DNA of 64,000 nt from Pseudomonas bohemica. GTDB lineage: Bacteria > Pseudomonadota > Gammaproteobacteria > Pseudomonadales > Pseudomonadaceae. The notes beneath the pieces were generated by a model. The model worked only from the letters and a program-made list of their open reading frames with translations, did not search any database and had not been told where the DNA came from. The DNA lies in contig NZ_NKHL01000121.1 in assembly GCF_002934685.1 (NCBI RefSeq), forward strand, positions 291,589 to 355,588. Direction: 5' to 3'. Position numbers and translations under genes: made by a program. Positions within the stretch are counted from its first letter, which is position 1, and every line of letters starts with the position of its first letter. Positions 52,860 through 61,535 of the stretch are shown here, piece after piece.

Positions 52860-53636
52860 ATGAAGTCTTACTACGCGCTTTTCCTCGCCCTGCTGCTGAC
52901 GGCCTGCTCCAGCGGGCCGAAGCTGGATACCAGCCATCCTTCCGTCAATTACGACAGTCGCGCGCAGTTCGTGGTGCTGCATTACACCTCCGCGTCGCTT
53001 GAGCGTTCGTTGGCATTGCTGACCCACGGCGAGGTGAGCGCGCATTATTTGATCGGTGATGGTCCGGCGACGACCTATAAGCTGGTGGACGAGAGCCAGC
53101 GCGCGTGGCATGCCGGGGACAGCGAATGGGACGGCCGTACGTGGCTAAACTCCAGCAGCATCGGCATCGAGATCGTCAATCCTGGTTACCGTGACACTCC
53201 CACCGGCCGCCTGTGGTACCCCTACAGTGAAGCGCAGATAGGGTCGCTGATCGTGCTGCTCAAAGACATCGTCAAGCGCAATAAAATCGAACCGCGTCAT
53301 GTGATTGGTCACAGCGATATCGCGCCTCTGCGCAAACTGGATCCCGGCCCGCTGTTCCCGTGGAAGCGACTCGCGCAGGAGGGACTGGGGATCTGGCCGG
53401 ATGAGCAGCAGGTCGCGCAGCAACAATCGCAGATGATGGGCGTTATACCGAGTGCTACTTGGTTCCAGCAGCGACTGGCGCTTCTGGGCTACCCGACGCC
53501 GCAAACCGGTGAGTGGGATATCGCCACGCGGCATGTTCTGGCGGCGTTCCAGATGCACTATCGCCCGCAAAAATTCGACGGCGAGCCGGATGTGCAAAGT
53601 GCAGCTATCCTTCAAGTACTTAACCTAAAGCACTAA
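52860..53636 (+). CDS. ampDh2: N-acetylmuramyl-L-alanine amidase AmpDh2
   Basis: A 258-aa lipoprotein (lipobox LLTAC, C16) with an amidase_2 zinc domain: H41 (VVLHYTS) and HSDIAPLRKLDPG supply the ligands. A C-terminal peptidoglycan-binding domain follows (about 190-258: WFQQRLALLGYPTPQTGEWD). It cuts muropeptide amide bonds in the periplasm; AmpD homologues influence AmpC induction and cell wall recycling in Pseudomonas. The ATG at 52860 starts the signal peptide but has no clear ribosome site. It lies between dgcH and the EAL gene. Confidence 0.9.
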   Translation: MKSYYALFLALLLTACSSGPKLDTSHPSVNYDSRAQFVVLHYTSASLERSLALLTHGEVSAHYLIGDGPATTYKLVDESQRAWHAGDSEWDGRTWLNSSSIGIEIVNPGYRDTPTGRLWYPYSEAQIGSLIVLLKDIVKRNKIEPRHVIGHSDIAPLRKLDPGPLFPWKRLAQEGLGIWPDEQQVAQQQSQMMGVIPSATWFQQRLALLGYPTPQTGEWDIATRHVLAAFQMHYRPQKFDGEPDVQSAAILQVLNLKH

Positions 53637-53718
53637 ATTATCCTTAGTCGCATTTTCTGACGGGCTATTTCCGCGCTTATTGCTATACCTCATTGGTATT
53701 CACCTGGATGTTGGCCCG

Positions 53719-55344
53719 ATGTTCACCGCTTCACCTCAATTTCGCTCAGTGTTCTATCGCCCTTCGCTGCTGGCATTCCTGGCAGCGCTGTTAAGTGCTG
53801 TCGTGCTGCTGGCAGGCAGTTTCGGGTTGGCAATGCATCAGGCCCGGCAGGAAGAAAGCGCGCAGATGAATGCGCAGGGCGAGCGGTTCCTGGTGCGCCT
53901 GGAGCAGCTGTTCGATCAGTTGCGCGCGGGCCTGGACCAACTCGAAGCGCAGCCCTTGCGTGGCTGCAGCCCGGAGATGATCGAGCAGCTGCGGCAGGTC
54001 AACTCGCGCTACCGCTTCATTTATGAAGCCGCTTATGTCGATGACACTCAGTTCTGCTCCAGCTGGACCCGCCAACGCCAGAGCCAGATCGGCAAACCCC
54101 GGGCGCCGGACATTCGTGGGCCGACTTACGATTACTGGCTCAACACCTCGACTCAACCCGACGACAACCTCGCTTCGCTGATGCTCGGGCGCGGTGATTT
54201 TCGGGTTTCCACATCCCGGGGACATCTGACCGATGTGGTCGACCTGCCAGCGGGGGGGAGCCTGGTGGTGGTGTTGGATCAGGGCAAAAAAGCCGTACCG
54301 GTCCTGGGCCCCGCGCAAACCTGGCCACCAACGCCCGACTGGACCCCGACTTCGGTCGAGACGCTGATCACCGCGCATGACAAGCTGATTTACCGGATGC
54401 CGACACAGAGCCCGGAATATCAACTGGTTCTGATTACGCCGCGCAGTGGTTTGCAACAGAAAATCACCGGCGCCTGGTGGTTGCTCGTCCCGGCCAGCGT
54501 TTTGGTGTCGCTGTGCATCGGGATTCTGGTGCTGCAACTGGTTCGTCAGCGTCAGTCGCTGGGTGGCGAATTGCACGGGGCATTGCGCCGGGGCGAATTG
54601 AAGGTGCTGTATCAGCCCATTTTCGACCTCAACACCCGCTTATGTGTGGGTGCCGAGGCTTTGGTGCGCTGGCGACGACCTGACGGCACGCTGACCAGCC
54701 CCGACCTGTTCATCCCCCTCGCTGAAAACACCGGCCAGATTCGTCAAATCACCGACTTCGTCCTGCAACAACTGCTCGAACAGCTTGGGCATGTGCTGCG
54801 CGCTAATCCACACCTGTATGTGTCGGTGAACCTGGCGGCCTGTGATGTGATGGCGCCGCGGATCGGCCGGGTGACCGCGAAACTGCTCGCCTTGCATCGC
54901 GTCGCGCCTCGGCAGATCGCCTTCGAAGTCACCGAGCGCGGACTGGTCGACGTGGCCGTTGCGCGCAATCACCTGCAAGCGTTGCGCGATCGGGGGCACC
55001 AGGTGCTGATTGACGATTTCGGAACGGGTTATTGCAGCCTGGCGTATCTGCAGACGCTGCCGGTGGATTGCCTGAAAATCGACAAGGCGTTCATCGATGC
55101 GCTGGGACATGACGCGGCCAGCAGCGGGGTGGCCCCACACATCATCCGCATGGCCCACGCCCTGCAGCTGCGAGTGATCGCCGAAGGCATCGAATTCGAG
55201 TCCCAGGCCTTACTGCTCAAGAGCGAGGGTGTGATCTACGGCCAGGGTTGGCTCTTCGCCCGACCGCTGACTGCGGCCAAATTCACCGAGCTGGTAACCG
55301 GCGGTCGACGCAGCGCGGGGCGCAGGGCGGATGATGTGGCGTGA
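53719..55344 (+). CDS. CSS-motif EAL c-di-GMP phosphodiesterase
   Basis: A 541-aa inner-membrane protein with two transmembrane segments (about 15-40 and 252-275) enclosing a periplasmic sensor. The sensor has the CSS motif (GCSPEM and FCSSW), known to be redox-gated by DsbA/DsbB in PdeC-type proteins. The EAL domain shows GAEALVRW, VSVNLAACDV, EVTERGLVD, IDDFGTGYCS, LKIDKAFID and IAEGIEFE, all catalytic positions kept. dsbA is only 4 kb away. It is convergent with kinB with six bases between stops, and inserted relative to PAO1 as I recall it. Confidence 0.9.
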   Translation: MFTASPQFRSVFYRPSLLAFLAALLSAVVLLAGSFGLAMHQARQEESAQMNAQGERFLVRLEQLFDQLRAGLDQLEAQPLRGCSPEMIEQLRQVNSRYRFIYEAAYVDDTQFCSSWTRQRQSQIGKPRAPDIRGPTYDYWLNTSTQPDDNLASLMLGRGDFRVSTSRGHLTDVVDLPAGGSLVVVLDQGKKAVPVLGPAQTWPPTPDWTPTSVETLITAHDKLIYRMPTQSPEYQLVLITPRSGLQQKITGAWWLLVPASVLVSLCIGILVLQLVRQRQSLGGELHGALRRGELKVLYQPIFDLNTRLCVGAEALVRWRRPDGTLTSPDLFIPLAENTGQIRQITDFVLQQLLEQLGHVLRANPHLYVSVNLAACDVMAPRIGRVTAKLLALHRVAPRQIAFEVTERGLVDVAVARNHLQALRDRGHQVLIDDFGTGYCSLAYLQTLPVDCLKIDKAFIDALGHDAASSGVAPHIIRMAHALQLRVIAEGIEFESQALLLKSEGVIYGQGWLFARPLTAAKFTELVTGGRRSAGRRADDVA

Positions 55345-55350
55345 TTCAGG

Positions 55351-57138
55351 CTACAACGGCAGCGCCATGTAGAATTGCGTGCCCTGCCCCGGCCGGGAGT
55401 ACACGCCCATGCGCCCGCCATGCAGCTGCACGATTTCCTTGCACAGGGCCAGCCCCAGACCCGCGCCACCTTTCTTGCGGCCAACCTGAACGAAGGGCTC
55501 GAAAATCCGTGCCTGCTGGCCGTAGGCGATGCCCTCGCCGTTGTCTTCGACGCTGATGATCAATCGCTCGCCATGCCGACGCGCTTGCAGGCGGATGAGC
55601 CCTGATTGCGGGGTATGGCGCAAGGCGTTGTCCAGCAGGTTATCCAGCACGCGATCCAGCTGAGCCTTGTCGGCTTGCAGGCGTGGCAGTGGTTCCTGCA
55701 TTTCCAGCAGCACCACTACATCCTGTTCTTGCGCTGGGTCCGCAAAACGCTGACGTGCTTCAGTGAGCAACTCGCCGACATCACACGGCGCAAGCGTGAG
55801 CTTCTGCAGGCCGTTCTGATAGCGAGAGAAATTCAGCAGGTCGTTGATCAGCTGCATCAAGCGCTGCATTTCTTCGTTGACGGTCTTGAGCAGGTCGGTT
55901 TCCCGGGAATCGGGTGGAAAGTGCACACGCTCCTGCAACAGACCGAAGGCCATATGCATGCCCGTCACCGGCGTGCGCAGCTCGTGGGACGCGCGCAGGA
56001 CGAACTCGCTGCGTACCCGTTCGAACGCCCGCTGCTCGGTGACGTCATGCAGCACCATCACGGCCCCGAGAATGTGGCCCTTGGTGTGGCTGACGGGCGT
56101 CAGGCTATAAGTCAGCAGACGGGTTTCGCCATCGATCTCGATGGACAGGTCCTCGGGTGCGCGCTCCAGCGTCCCGCCGCGTAGAACCAGATACAGCTGC
56201 TCATCCAGTTCCGGCCGATCCAATGCCTCGCCAAGCCCCTGCCCCAGACGCCCCTCTTCCCAGCCCAACTGCCGTTGCGCAACAGGGTTCAGGTGCTCCA
56301 GGCGTCCCTGGCGATCGATCATCAGCAGGCCGTCGTCGATGCTATCGAGCACCGCCTGCAGGCGCTGTTGCCCTGCCATCAGCTCATCGACGTTGGTCAC
56401 TTGGTGCTGACGCAGGGCCTCGGCCATGATCCCGAAGCGGCGGGTCAGCTGATTCATTTCGGCAGCGGATGAAATCGGCAGCGTGACCTCGAAATTGCCT
56501 TGGCCGATGTTGTCAGCGGCCTTGGCCAGTGCCTCGATCGGCGCGCCGAAGCGACGGGCAATGCCGTGAGCGGTGACGAAGCCAATCGCCAACACCGCAA
56601 GCCCGACGAACCCCAGCAACGCCGCGACCCAAAGCGCGCGGCTGCGCGAGGCGCTTTCGGCCTGGCTGATGTTTTCCAGTGCCTGGCGATGCGAGTCGAT
56701 CAGTCCGTTACGCAATGCATTGAAAGAACTGGTGACGGTCTTGTCATCGTTGAGCACATCGGCAGGATCGCCCGCCTCGTTGAGGGACTTGAGGAACTGC
56801 TCATAGTCCACGCGCGCCTTTTCGAAGCCGCTGTGGGTATTGGTTTGCTGGTCGTGATCGATGCCTTGATCGAGCAGATCCTGGAATTGCTCCTGTTTCC
56901 GCTTGAGCGCCGCCTCATCGTGCCTTCCCGTGAGCAGCATCACCATTTGATCGCCGAGGTTCTGGCGCATCTTGAGGCCGATATCGAGCGTGATGAAGTT
57001 GTGGCGAATCAGGTCCTCCTGGGACTTGGCCATTTGCATGACGCTGACCAGTCCCAGCAACAGGCCCAGCAACGCGACCGTCATCAGCGCCGAAATGCTG
57101 AGGAACAATCGGGTGCGCAACTTCATCGCGAGTTTCAT
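55351..57138 (-). CDS. kinB: Sensor kinase KinB
   Basis: A 595-aa membrane histidine kinase, the partner of AlgB. TM1 (about 10-33), a periplasmic helical domain, TM2 (about 168-190), HAMP, a PAS domain (VLDSIDDGLLMIDRQG), HisKA with the phospho-acceptor H385 in ASHELRTPVTG, and HATPase_c (VEDNGEGIAYG, GGAGLGLALCKEI). Length and H385 match PAO1 KinB. KinB controls alginate, virulence and, via AlgU, envelope stress in Pseudomonas. It starts ten bases after the algB stop. An ATG four codons in is an alternative. Confidence 0.95.
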   Translation of the reverse strand: MKLAMKLRTRLFLSISALMTVALLGLLLGLVSVMQMAKSQEDLIRHNFITLDIGLKMRQNLGDQMVMLLTGRHDEAALKRKQEQFQDLLDQGIDHDQQTNTHSGFEKARVDYEQFLKSLNEAGDPADVLNDDKTVTSSFNALRNGLIDSHRQALENISQAESASRSRALWVAALLGFVGLAVLAIGFVTAHGIARRFGAPIEALAKAADNIGQGNFEVTLPISSAAEMNQLTRRFGIMAEALRQHQVTNVDELMAGQQRLQAVLDSIDDGLLMIDRQGRLEHLNPVAQRQLGWEEGRLGQGLGEALDRPELDEQLYLVLRGGTLERAPEDLSIEIDGETRLLTYSLTPVSHTKGHILGAVMVLHDVTEQRAFERVRSEFVLRASHELRTPVTGMHMAFGLLQERVHFPPDSRETDLLKTVNEEMQRLMQLINDLLNFSRYQNGLQKLTLAPCDVGELLTEARQRFADPAQEQDVVVLLEMQEPLPRLQADKAQLDRVLDNLLDNALRHTPQSGLIRLQARRHGERLIISVEDNGEGIAYGQQARIFEPFVQVGRKKGGAGLGLALCKEIVQLHGGRMGVYSRPGQGTQFYMALPL

Positions 57139-57148
57139 GGGCGTCCTG

Positions 57149-58495
57149 TCACAGGTTGTACTGCTTGCGTTTGCGGTATAGCGTCGAGGCGTCGATGCCC
57201 AACGTACGTGCGGCCTGATCGAGGGTGTCGCTGGTGGCCAGCACGGCGCCGATGTGGGCTTTTTCCAGCTCGTCCAGACTCAGCGCCGCACCTACGCGCG
57301 GGGCGTTGTTGGTCGGCTGTTCCCCCATGCCCAAGTGGCTGACTTCGACCTTTTCCTGCGGACAGATAATGCTCGCCCGTTCGATCACGTTACGCAGCTC
57401 ACGAATGTTGCCAGGCCAGCGGTAGTTGACCAGCGCGCTGCGCGCCTCCTCGCTGAAGCCGCGGGCAGGCCGGCCATATTCCTTGACGAAACGGGCCAGG
57501 AAGCGATCGGCCAGGGTCAGGATGTCTTCGCCGCGTTCGCGTAACGGCGGTAGATGCAGGGTGATGACGTTCAGGCGGTACAGCAAATCCTCACGGAAAC
57601 GCCCCTCACGCACCATGTCTTCAAGATTCAGGTTGGTCGCCGCAAGGATGCGCACGTCGGCGCGACGCGTCACCGGGTCGCCGACACGCTCGTATTCCTT
57701 GTCCTGAATGAAGCGCAGCAGTTTGGGCTGCAACGTCAGTGGGAAATCGCCGATTTCATCGAGGAACAATGTACCGCCGTCGGCCTGATTGACTCGGCCA
57801 AGGGTGCTTTCACTGGCGCCGGTAAACGCGCCGCGGCTGTGACCGAACAGCTCGCTTTCCATTAACTCGGCAGTCAGCGACGGACAGTTGATTGTCACGC
57901 AGGCTTTCTTCGCCCGCTTGCTCCAGCCATGAATGGCTCGCGCCAGCTCGCCTTTACCGGTTCCCGACTCACCGAGGATCAGGATGTTGGCGTCGGTATT
58001 GGCCACCTGACGGGCTGTCTCCAGAATCGCCATCATCGACGGACTGTGGGAGTCCAGGCCGTCCTTGGGCTTGCGCACTTCGCCTTCCAGCGCTTCGAGA
58101 CGCGCCGACAATTGGCGGACTTCCAGTTGTTTGGCGGTCGCCAGACGCAGTTGGTCGGGACTGCACGGCTTAACCAGATAATCAGCCGCACCCGCTTGAA
58201 TGGCGTCTACGGCGGTGTCTACAGCCGAATGCGCGGTGACAATCACTACACGCATCCACGGCGCCTGAATACGCATCTGCGCCAATACGTCCAGACCGTT
58301 GTCTTCCCCAAGGCGCAGATCCAGAAAACATACGTCGAACACCTGACGTTGCAACAGCGCTTCAGCCTGGGCCGCACTGTTGGCGGTGGCGACGCTGTAG
58401 CCTTCGTCTTCCAGGCAATAGCGGAAGGTGCGAAGGATGGCGGACTCATCATCCACAAGCAGAATACGGCCCTGATTCTCAGTGGCTGCTTCCAT
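57149..58495 (-). CDS. algB: NtrC-family response regulator AlgB
   Basis: A 448-aa regulator: receiver domain with phospho-site D59 (VCFLDLRLG), AAA+ sigma-54-interaction domain with GESGTGKGELAR and an intact GAFTGA loop, and a C-terminal Fis-type HTH (LDQAARTLGIDASTLYRK). The ATG at 58495 (MEAATENQGRILLVDDE) fits the family. It activates alginate genes; with the intact GAFTGA it should be able to contact sigma-54. Its leader contains a hairpin plus T-run at 58604-58630. A sigma-54-like promoter lies 1.5 kb away at 59950. Confidence 0.95.
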   Translation of the reverse strand: MEAATENQGRILLVDDESAILRTFRYCLEDEGYSVATANSAAQAEALLQRQVFDVCFLDLRLGEDNGLDVLAQMRIQAPWMRVVIVTAHSAVDTAVDAIQAGAADYLVKPCSPDQLRLATAKQLEVRQLSARLEALEGEVRKPKDGLDSHSPSMMAILETARQVANTDANILILGESGTGKGELARAIHGWSKRAKKACVTINCPSLTAELMESELFGHSRGAFTGASESTLGRVNQADGGTLFLDEIGDFPLTLQPKLLRFIQDKEYERVGDPVTRRADVRILAATNLNLEDMVREGRFREDLLYRLNVITLHLPPLRERGEDILTLADRFLARFVKEYGRPARGFSEEARSALVNYRWPGNIRELRNVIERASIICPQEKVEVSHLGMGEQPTNNAPRVGAALSLDELEKAHIGAVLATSDTLDQAARTLGIDASTLYRKRKQYNL

Positions 58496-58603
58496 TTTTC
58501 CTACGCTCCTAAATGAATGGTCTGATGTTAGTCCCGGAAAAATCGGGCAAGTTGCATGGTTCATTCTGATTGATTAGGCGCATTGCATGGTAGCTGTCAG
58601 GCA

Positions 58604-58630
58604 AAAAATCAGATAACGCCCTGATCTGAG
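58604..58630 (-). terminator. Possible attenuator/terminator in the algB leader
   Basis: Minus strand: TCAGAT, nine-base loop, ATCTGA, then TTTTTT. It lies about 110 bases before the algB start, inside its probable 5' leader. Confidence 0.45.
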
Positions 58631-58698
58631 GCCTTTGGCTTCGAAAATCTGTGTGGCACGGCGATTGAAAACCGTTTTCTGAAGGCGCATGGGGAACA

Positions 58699-58725
58699 GA
58701 ACGTCTGCCCGAATGCAAAGTCTCT
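58699..58725 (+). promoter_or_regulatory. Possible AlgU promoter for the BON protein
   Basis: GAACGT, 16-bp spacer, TCTCT, 37 bp before the start at 58762. The -10 is partial. Confidence 0.45.
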
Positions 58726-58761
58726 CCAATAGGTACTTTTGTAACTGTCTGGAGAACTGCC

Positions 58762-59616
58762 ATGCACCCGCTGAAGAAAATCGCTCTGGCCGTGGCCACC
58801 ACAGGCCTGCTTGGAATGACGCCCGTCGTCGCGCAGGCTGCTCAAGGCGATTTGCAAACCCAGCTGGCCCAAGCGCGTCAGGAAGGTTCGATATGGACGG
58901 CCTTCGCGCTTAATCGCCATTTGAGTCCGTTCAACATCGGCGTGAAGGTTGAGCAGGGCACAGCCATTCTCACCGGCAAGGTGGAAAATGAAGTCGACAA
59001 GGAGCTGGCGACGCAAATCGCAGGCGATACCCAGGGCATCAATAAAGTCGACAACCAACTGCAGATCGATCCTCAGGTTGCAGCCGAGCCTGGTACCAAG
59101 CCCAACATGGCTCAGCGTTTCGACGACGCGACGCTCACCGCGACCATCAAATCCAAGCTGCTGTGGAACAGCGTGACCGAAGGCCTGAACATCGATGTCA
59201 CGGCTGCGCAGGGTGTGGTCACGCTCAAAGGTCAGGCCAAGGACGCCGAGGCCAAACAGTTGGCCGGCAGTCTGGCGAGCAACACCGATGGCGTGACCGA
59301 GGTCAACAACTTGATCAGCCTCAGTGCGCGCGATACCCAGGCTATCAAGGAGCAGAACGAGGCGCAGGCTAACAGCGTGCGTGAAGAGTTCAGCGATGCG
59401 TGGATCACCAGCAAGGTCAAATCCAGTCTTATCTACAGCCGCAATCTCGACGGTCTGAATATAAAGGTGGAAACCAAGAGTGGTGTGGTGAGCCTCGATG
59501 GGGTCGTTGCCAATTACGCCGAAAAGGAACTGGCGGTGGAGATTGCCCGCAACATTCGGGGCGTGAAAGGCGTGGATGCCGACACGTTGCGGGTCATGAC
59601 GCGCAGTGCTGGGTGA
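58762..59616 (+). CDS. OsmY-like periplasmic protein with three BON domains
   Basis: A 284-aa exported protein (signal peptide to about VVAQA). Three BON-type modules can be aligned at about 30-98, 112-188 and 206-282; each has an 'I..KVKS.L..' helix, a GLNI/D-V strand and a GVVxLxGxV turn (NIDVTAAQGVVTLKGQAKD; NIKVETKSGVVSLDGVVAN). OsmY-like proteins are osmotically induced and protect the envelope. A possible AlgU promoter and an effective ribosome site (GGAG) precede it. It is divergent from algB. Confidence 0.88.
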   Translation: MHPLKKIALAVATTGLLGMTPVVAQAAQGDLQTQLAQARQEGSIWTAFALNRHLSPFNIGVKVEQGTAILTGKVENEVDKELATQIAGDTQGINKVDNQLQIDPQVAAEPGTKPNMAQRFDDATLTATIKSKLLWNSVTEGLNIDVTAAQGVVTLKGQAKDAEAKQLAGSLASNTDGVTEVNNLISLSARDTQAIKEQNEAQANSVREEFSDAWITSKVKSSLIYSRNLDGLNIKVETKSGVVSLDGVVANYAEKELAVEIARNIRGVKGVDADTLRVMTRSAG

Positions 59617-59655
59617 GCGGCCAATTACATCGCTCAATTCCTGATGCTAGCCGGT

Positions 59656-59749
59656 CCTGGGGGAGTGACCTTGCTCACGAAGGTTTGGTCAATCGGCCTA
59701 TTCATATCGCTCATTTCGATGCTTTCGTGAGCAAGCTCACTCCCACAGG
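59656..59749. repeat. REPIN, class B
   Basis: Left arm CCTGGGGGAGTGACCTTGCT and right arm AGCAAGCTCACTCCCACAGG, 94 bp with a divergent centre. Confidence 0.82.
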
Positions 59750-59949
59750 GTTTGCAGTGCTCATCGCGAAGGGGCCCCTCAATGTTTGCAATGCTCACTG
59801 TGAAGACGTTTCAGCCGCGACGAATTGCCTCAGAGCTTCGTGCAATACGCACGATGCCAAATGTTCAATCGTGCAGCTTGCGTGTAAGACCCTTCCCATG
59901 GCATGGATTAACCTATTGATTTGTAAGGTATTTATCGGGGCGGAAAACC

Positions 59950-59965
59950 TGGCACACAGGCTGCA
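59950..59965 (+). promoter_or_regulatory. Candidate sigma-54 (-24/-12) promoter
   Basis: TGGCACACAGGCTGCA: GG and GC are 12 bases apart and the flanking TGGCAC and TGCA match the consensus closely. The gene at 60024 starts about 60 bp downstream. Confidence 0.55.
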
Positions 59966-60023
59966 ATATCTCAGGTAACAAGGGTCTGAACGCCGACCGA
60001 CAAGATTGCCTGGAGCTAGCTGA

Positions 60024-60308
60024 ATGAACACTCAACGTCTCGCTGCACTGCGTATCTCTCCGCTGCATCTGCAGCAAGGTTTGTTCGCCAGTCTGGCGCT
60101 GATGATCACTTTGATCGTTGTTCAGCAGTTCGCGCATTGGAATCAGAATCAGCAGGTCATTCAGGTCCCGCATGTATACAGCCACGCCGCTCCCTTCGCC
60201 AAAGCCACCGCGTTGAAGGCGACGGATGTGGGGCTGAGTCTGCAGCCAGTTGATGACGCCGGCGCCGCCGTCGAGCCGGCGCCGCGTCAACAGAGTTGGG
60301 TTTTCTGA
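60024..60308 (+). CDS. Small single-pass membrane protein of unknown function
   Basis: A 94-aa protein with one hydrophobic helix (about 19-36: LFASLALMITLIVVQQF) preceded by a basic N-terminus, so probably inner-membrane anchored with the tail outside. The tail has no recognised domain. It lies 92 bp before the DUF1328 gene on the same strand and behind a sigma-54-like promoter. I do not recognise a family; the CDS call rests on its frame, the AGCTAGCTGA-preceded ATG and the promoter. Confidence 0.6.
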   Translation: MNTQRLAALRISPLHLQQGLFASLALMITLIVVQQFAHWNQNQQVIQVPHVYSHAAPFAKATALKATDVGLSLQPVDDAGAAVEPAPRQQSWVF

Positions 60309-60400
60309 TCATCAGCGGATGGTAGAGACGCGATCTACGCCGAGGGTCGACCCCGACGCCTGGTTGTAGCTAGAAATTAAAAACAGTAAGGAGAATCACC

Positions 60401-60565
60401 ATGTTGAGCTGGGCAATCACATTTCTGATCATCGCTATCGTCGCAGCAGTACTGGGCTTCGGTGGTATCGCAGGCACCGCCACAGGTATCGCCAAGATTC
60501 TCTTTGTCGTGTTCTTGGTGATGTTCGTCGTGTCGTTCTTCTTCGGTCGTCGCGGTCGGGGCTGA
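60401..60565 (+). CDS. DUF1328/UPF0391 small membrane protein (YtjA-like)
   Basis: A 54-aa hydrophobic protein reading [20 protein letters not shown], then [18 protein letters not shown] and a final basic FGRRGRG. This is the UPF0391 (DUF1328) family, predicted two-helix inner-membrane peptides of unknown function. A strong AAGGAG ribosome site precedes it. It is five bases before the ivy gene; the pair corresponds to PA5482-PA5481 (recalled). Confidence 0.92.
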
Positions 60566-60570
60566 CAATA

Positions 60571-61038
60571 ATGGCTGGCAAGCACTTCCATGCAATGACG
60601 CTGGCGTTCCTGGCCAGCGTCAGCGCCATGGCAATCGCAGCAAACGACGGGCAATCGCGGGTTAACGAACTCTTGAGTTCCGATCCCGAATATCGAGAGA
60701 CCTGGTCGAGCGTGGTCAAGAAAGAAGAACGCTTACCCGATTGGGTGATCAATCTGTCCGGTTCGGCCGATCAGATGAATGCGGTGACCGAGGATGGTGA
60801 CAAATACCTGGTAGGACCTCTTTGCGAAACCCAGGACACGTGCATTAACAAACGGCTCATCGTGGCGTTCAGTATGAATAAGGCGCATGCCTACGCGATG
60901 TTGGTCGAGGTACCAGCGGGATTGCCGGCGGATAAATCTCCGACCCGTCACGCTGATTACCGTTTCCTCGGCAAGCCCAATGAAGGCATGCAGGGCCTTT
61001 TGAAAGAACAGCTGAAGAAAGATCCAAACTGGTATTGA
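60571..61038 (+). CDS. ivy: Ivy-family C-type lysozyme inhibitor
   Basis: A 155-aa exported protein (signal peptide to about MAIAA). The Ivy signature region is present: GPLCETQDTCINKRLIVAFS with the loop cysteines, then KAHAYAMLVEV. Ivy proteins bind C-type lysozyme in the periplasm and protect the cell wall. Divergence at the usual CKPHxC loop (here CETQDTC) is notable; whether it still inhibits lysozyme is uncertain. Part of the DUF1328-ivy pair. Confidence 0.85.
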   Translation: MAGKHFHAMTLAFLASVSAMAIAANDGQSRVNELLSSDPEYRETWSSVVKKEERLPDWVINLSGSADQMNAVTEDGDKYLVGPLCETQDTCINKRLIVAFSMNKAHAYAMLVEVPAGLPADKSPTRHADYRFLGKPNEGMQGLLKEQLKKDPNWY

Positions 61039-61535
61039 TTCAGATGTAAAGGAAGGCCTGATTTTGGGTCTTGCTGATCGTCGCGCAGCCCGAGGAGGGT
61101 CTGTGCGTGACCAAGGGGCCGGGGCGCTATGATCAATGGAGTGGTTGCAGCGTGCCAGGTGTACAGGGAGTACTCCCATTCGTGGGCCGGGTCAGGAAGC
61201 CGCAAAGCAAGTCCATGTCAGATCGCCCAACAGGCTGCGATTCGACCATGGGCTTGCGACGCGCAGAGCTACGCTTATCACCTCATCTCCCTTTCGACCG
61301 TATATCGAGAAATCTCCCCTCTCGAGTGACGGCTCGGCCATGTGTGACCATTTTGTCACTTGCATCCTCTGAACCTCCCCTTATGTTGCTACAGGCAAGG
61401 TTGTAGCCAGTTATCAGCACCCATTTGCCCGCGCGGAAAGTTACGTTTTGCGGCAATTTCGCTTAAGTCTTTGATTTCGTTCATGCCGATTCGGCATGAG
61501 GTAGGCATTTACGGCATTAGACGCTGAGGGTCTGG
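61039..61535. other. Intergenic region ivy to gltP leader
   Basis: About 500 bp without a gene I can support; short open frames on both strands lack ribosome sites and family likeness. It holds the 19-bp palindrome at 61481-61499 and the promoter region of gltP and its leader ORF. Confidence 0.6.
61481..61499. promoter_or_regulatory. 19-bp perfect palindrome, candidate operator for gltP
   Basis: TCATGCCGATTCGGCATGA: nine-base arms around a single T. It lies 37 bp before the leader ORF start. It does not match the AauR site recalled for acidic amino-acid genes; the binding protein is unknown. Confidence 0.55.

Larger units (their letters stand above)
59617..60023. other. Intergenic region with a class B REPIN and a sigma-54-like site
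   Basis: 407 bp without a gene. Contains the REP pair at 59656-59749 (ends CCTGGGGGAGTGACC and GCTCACTCCCACAGG), then a low-feature stretch and a sigma-54-type promoter at 59950-59965 for the gene at 60024. I see no other gene. Confidence 0.7.

Noticed and set aside
58609..59637. A 342-codon minus-strand frame opposite the BON-domain gene
   Set aside because: The plus frame has a signal peptide and three BON modules.
61071..61406. Open frames after ivy (up to 111 codons)
   Set aside because: No ribosome sites; several overlapping frames of similar quality on both strands, as expected by chance.
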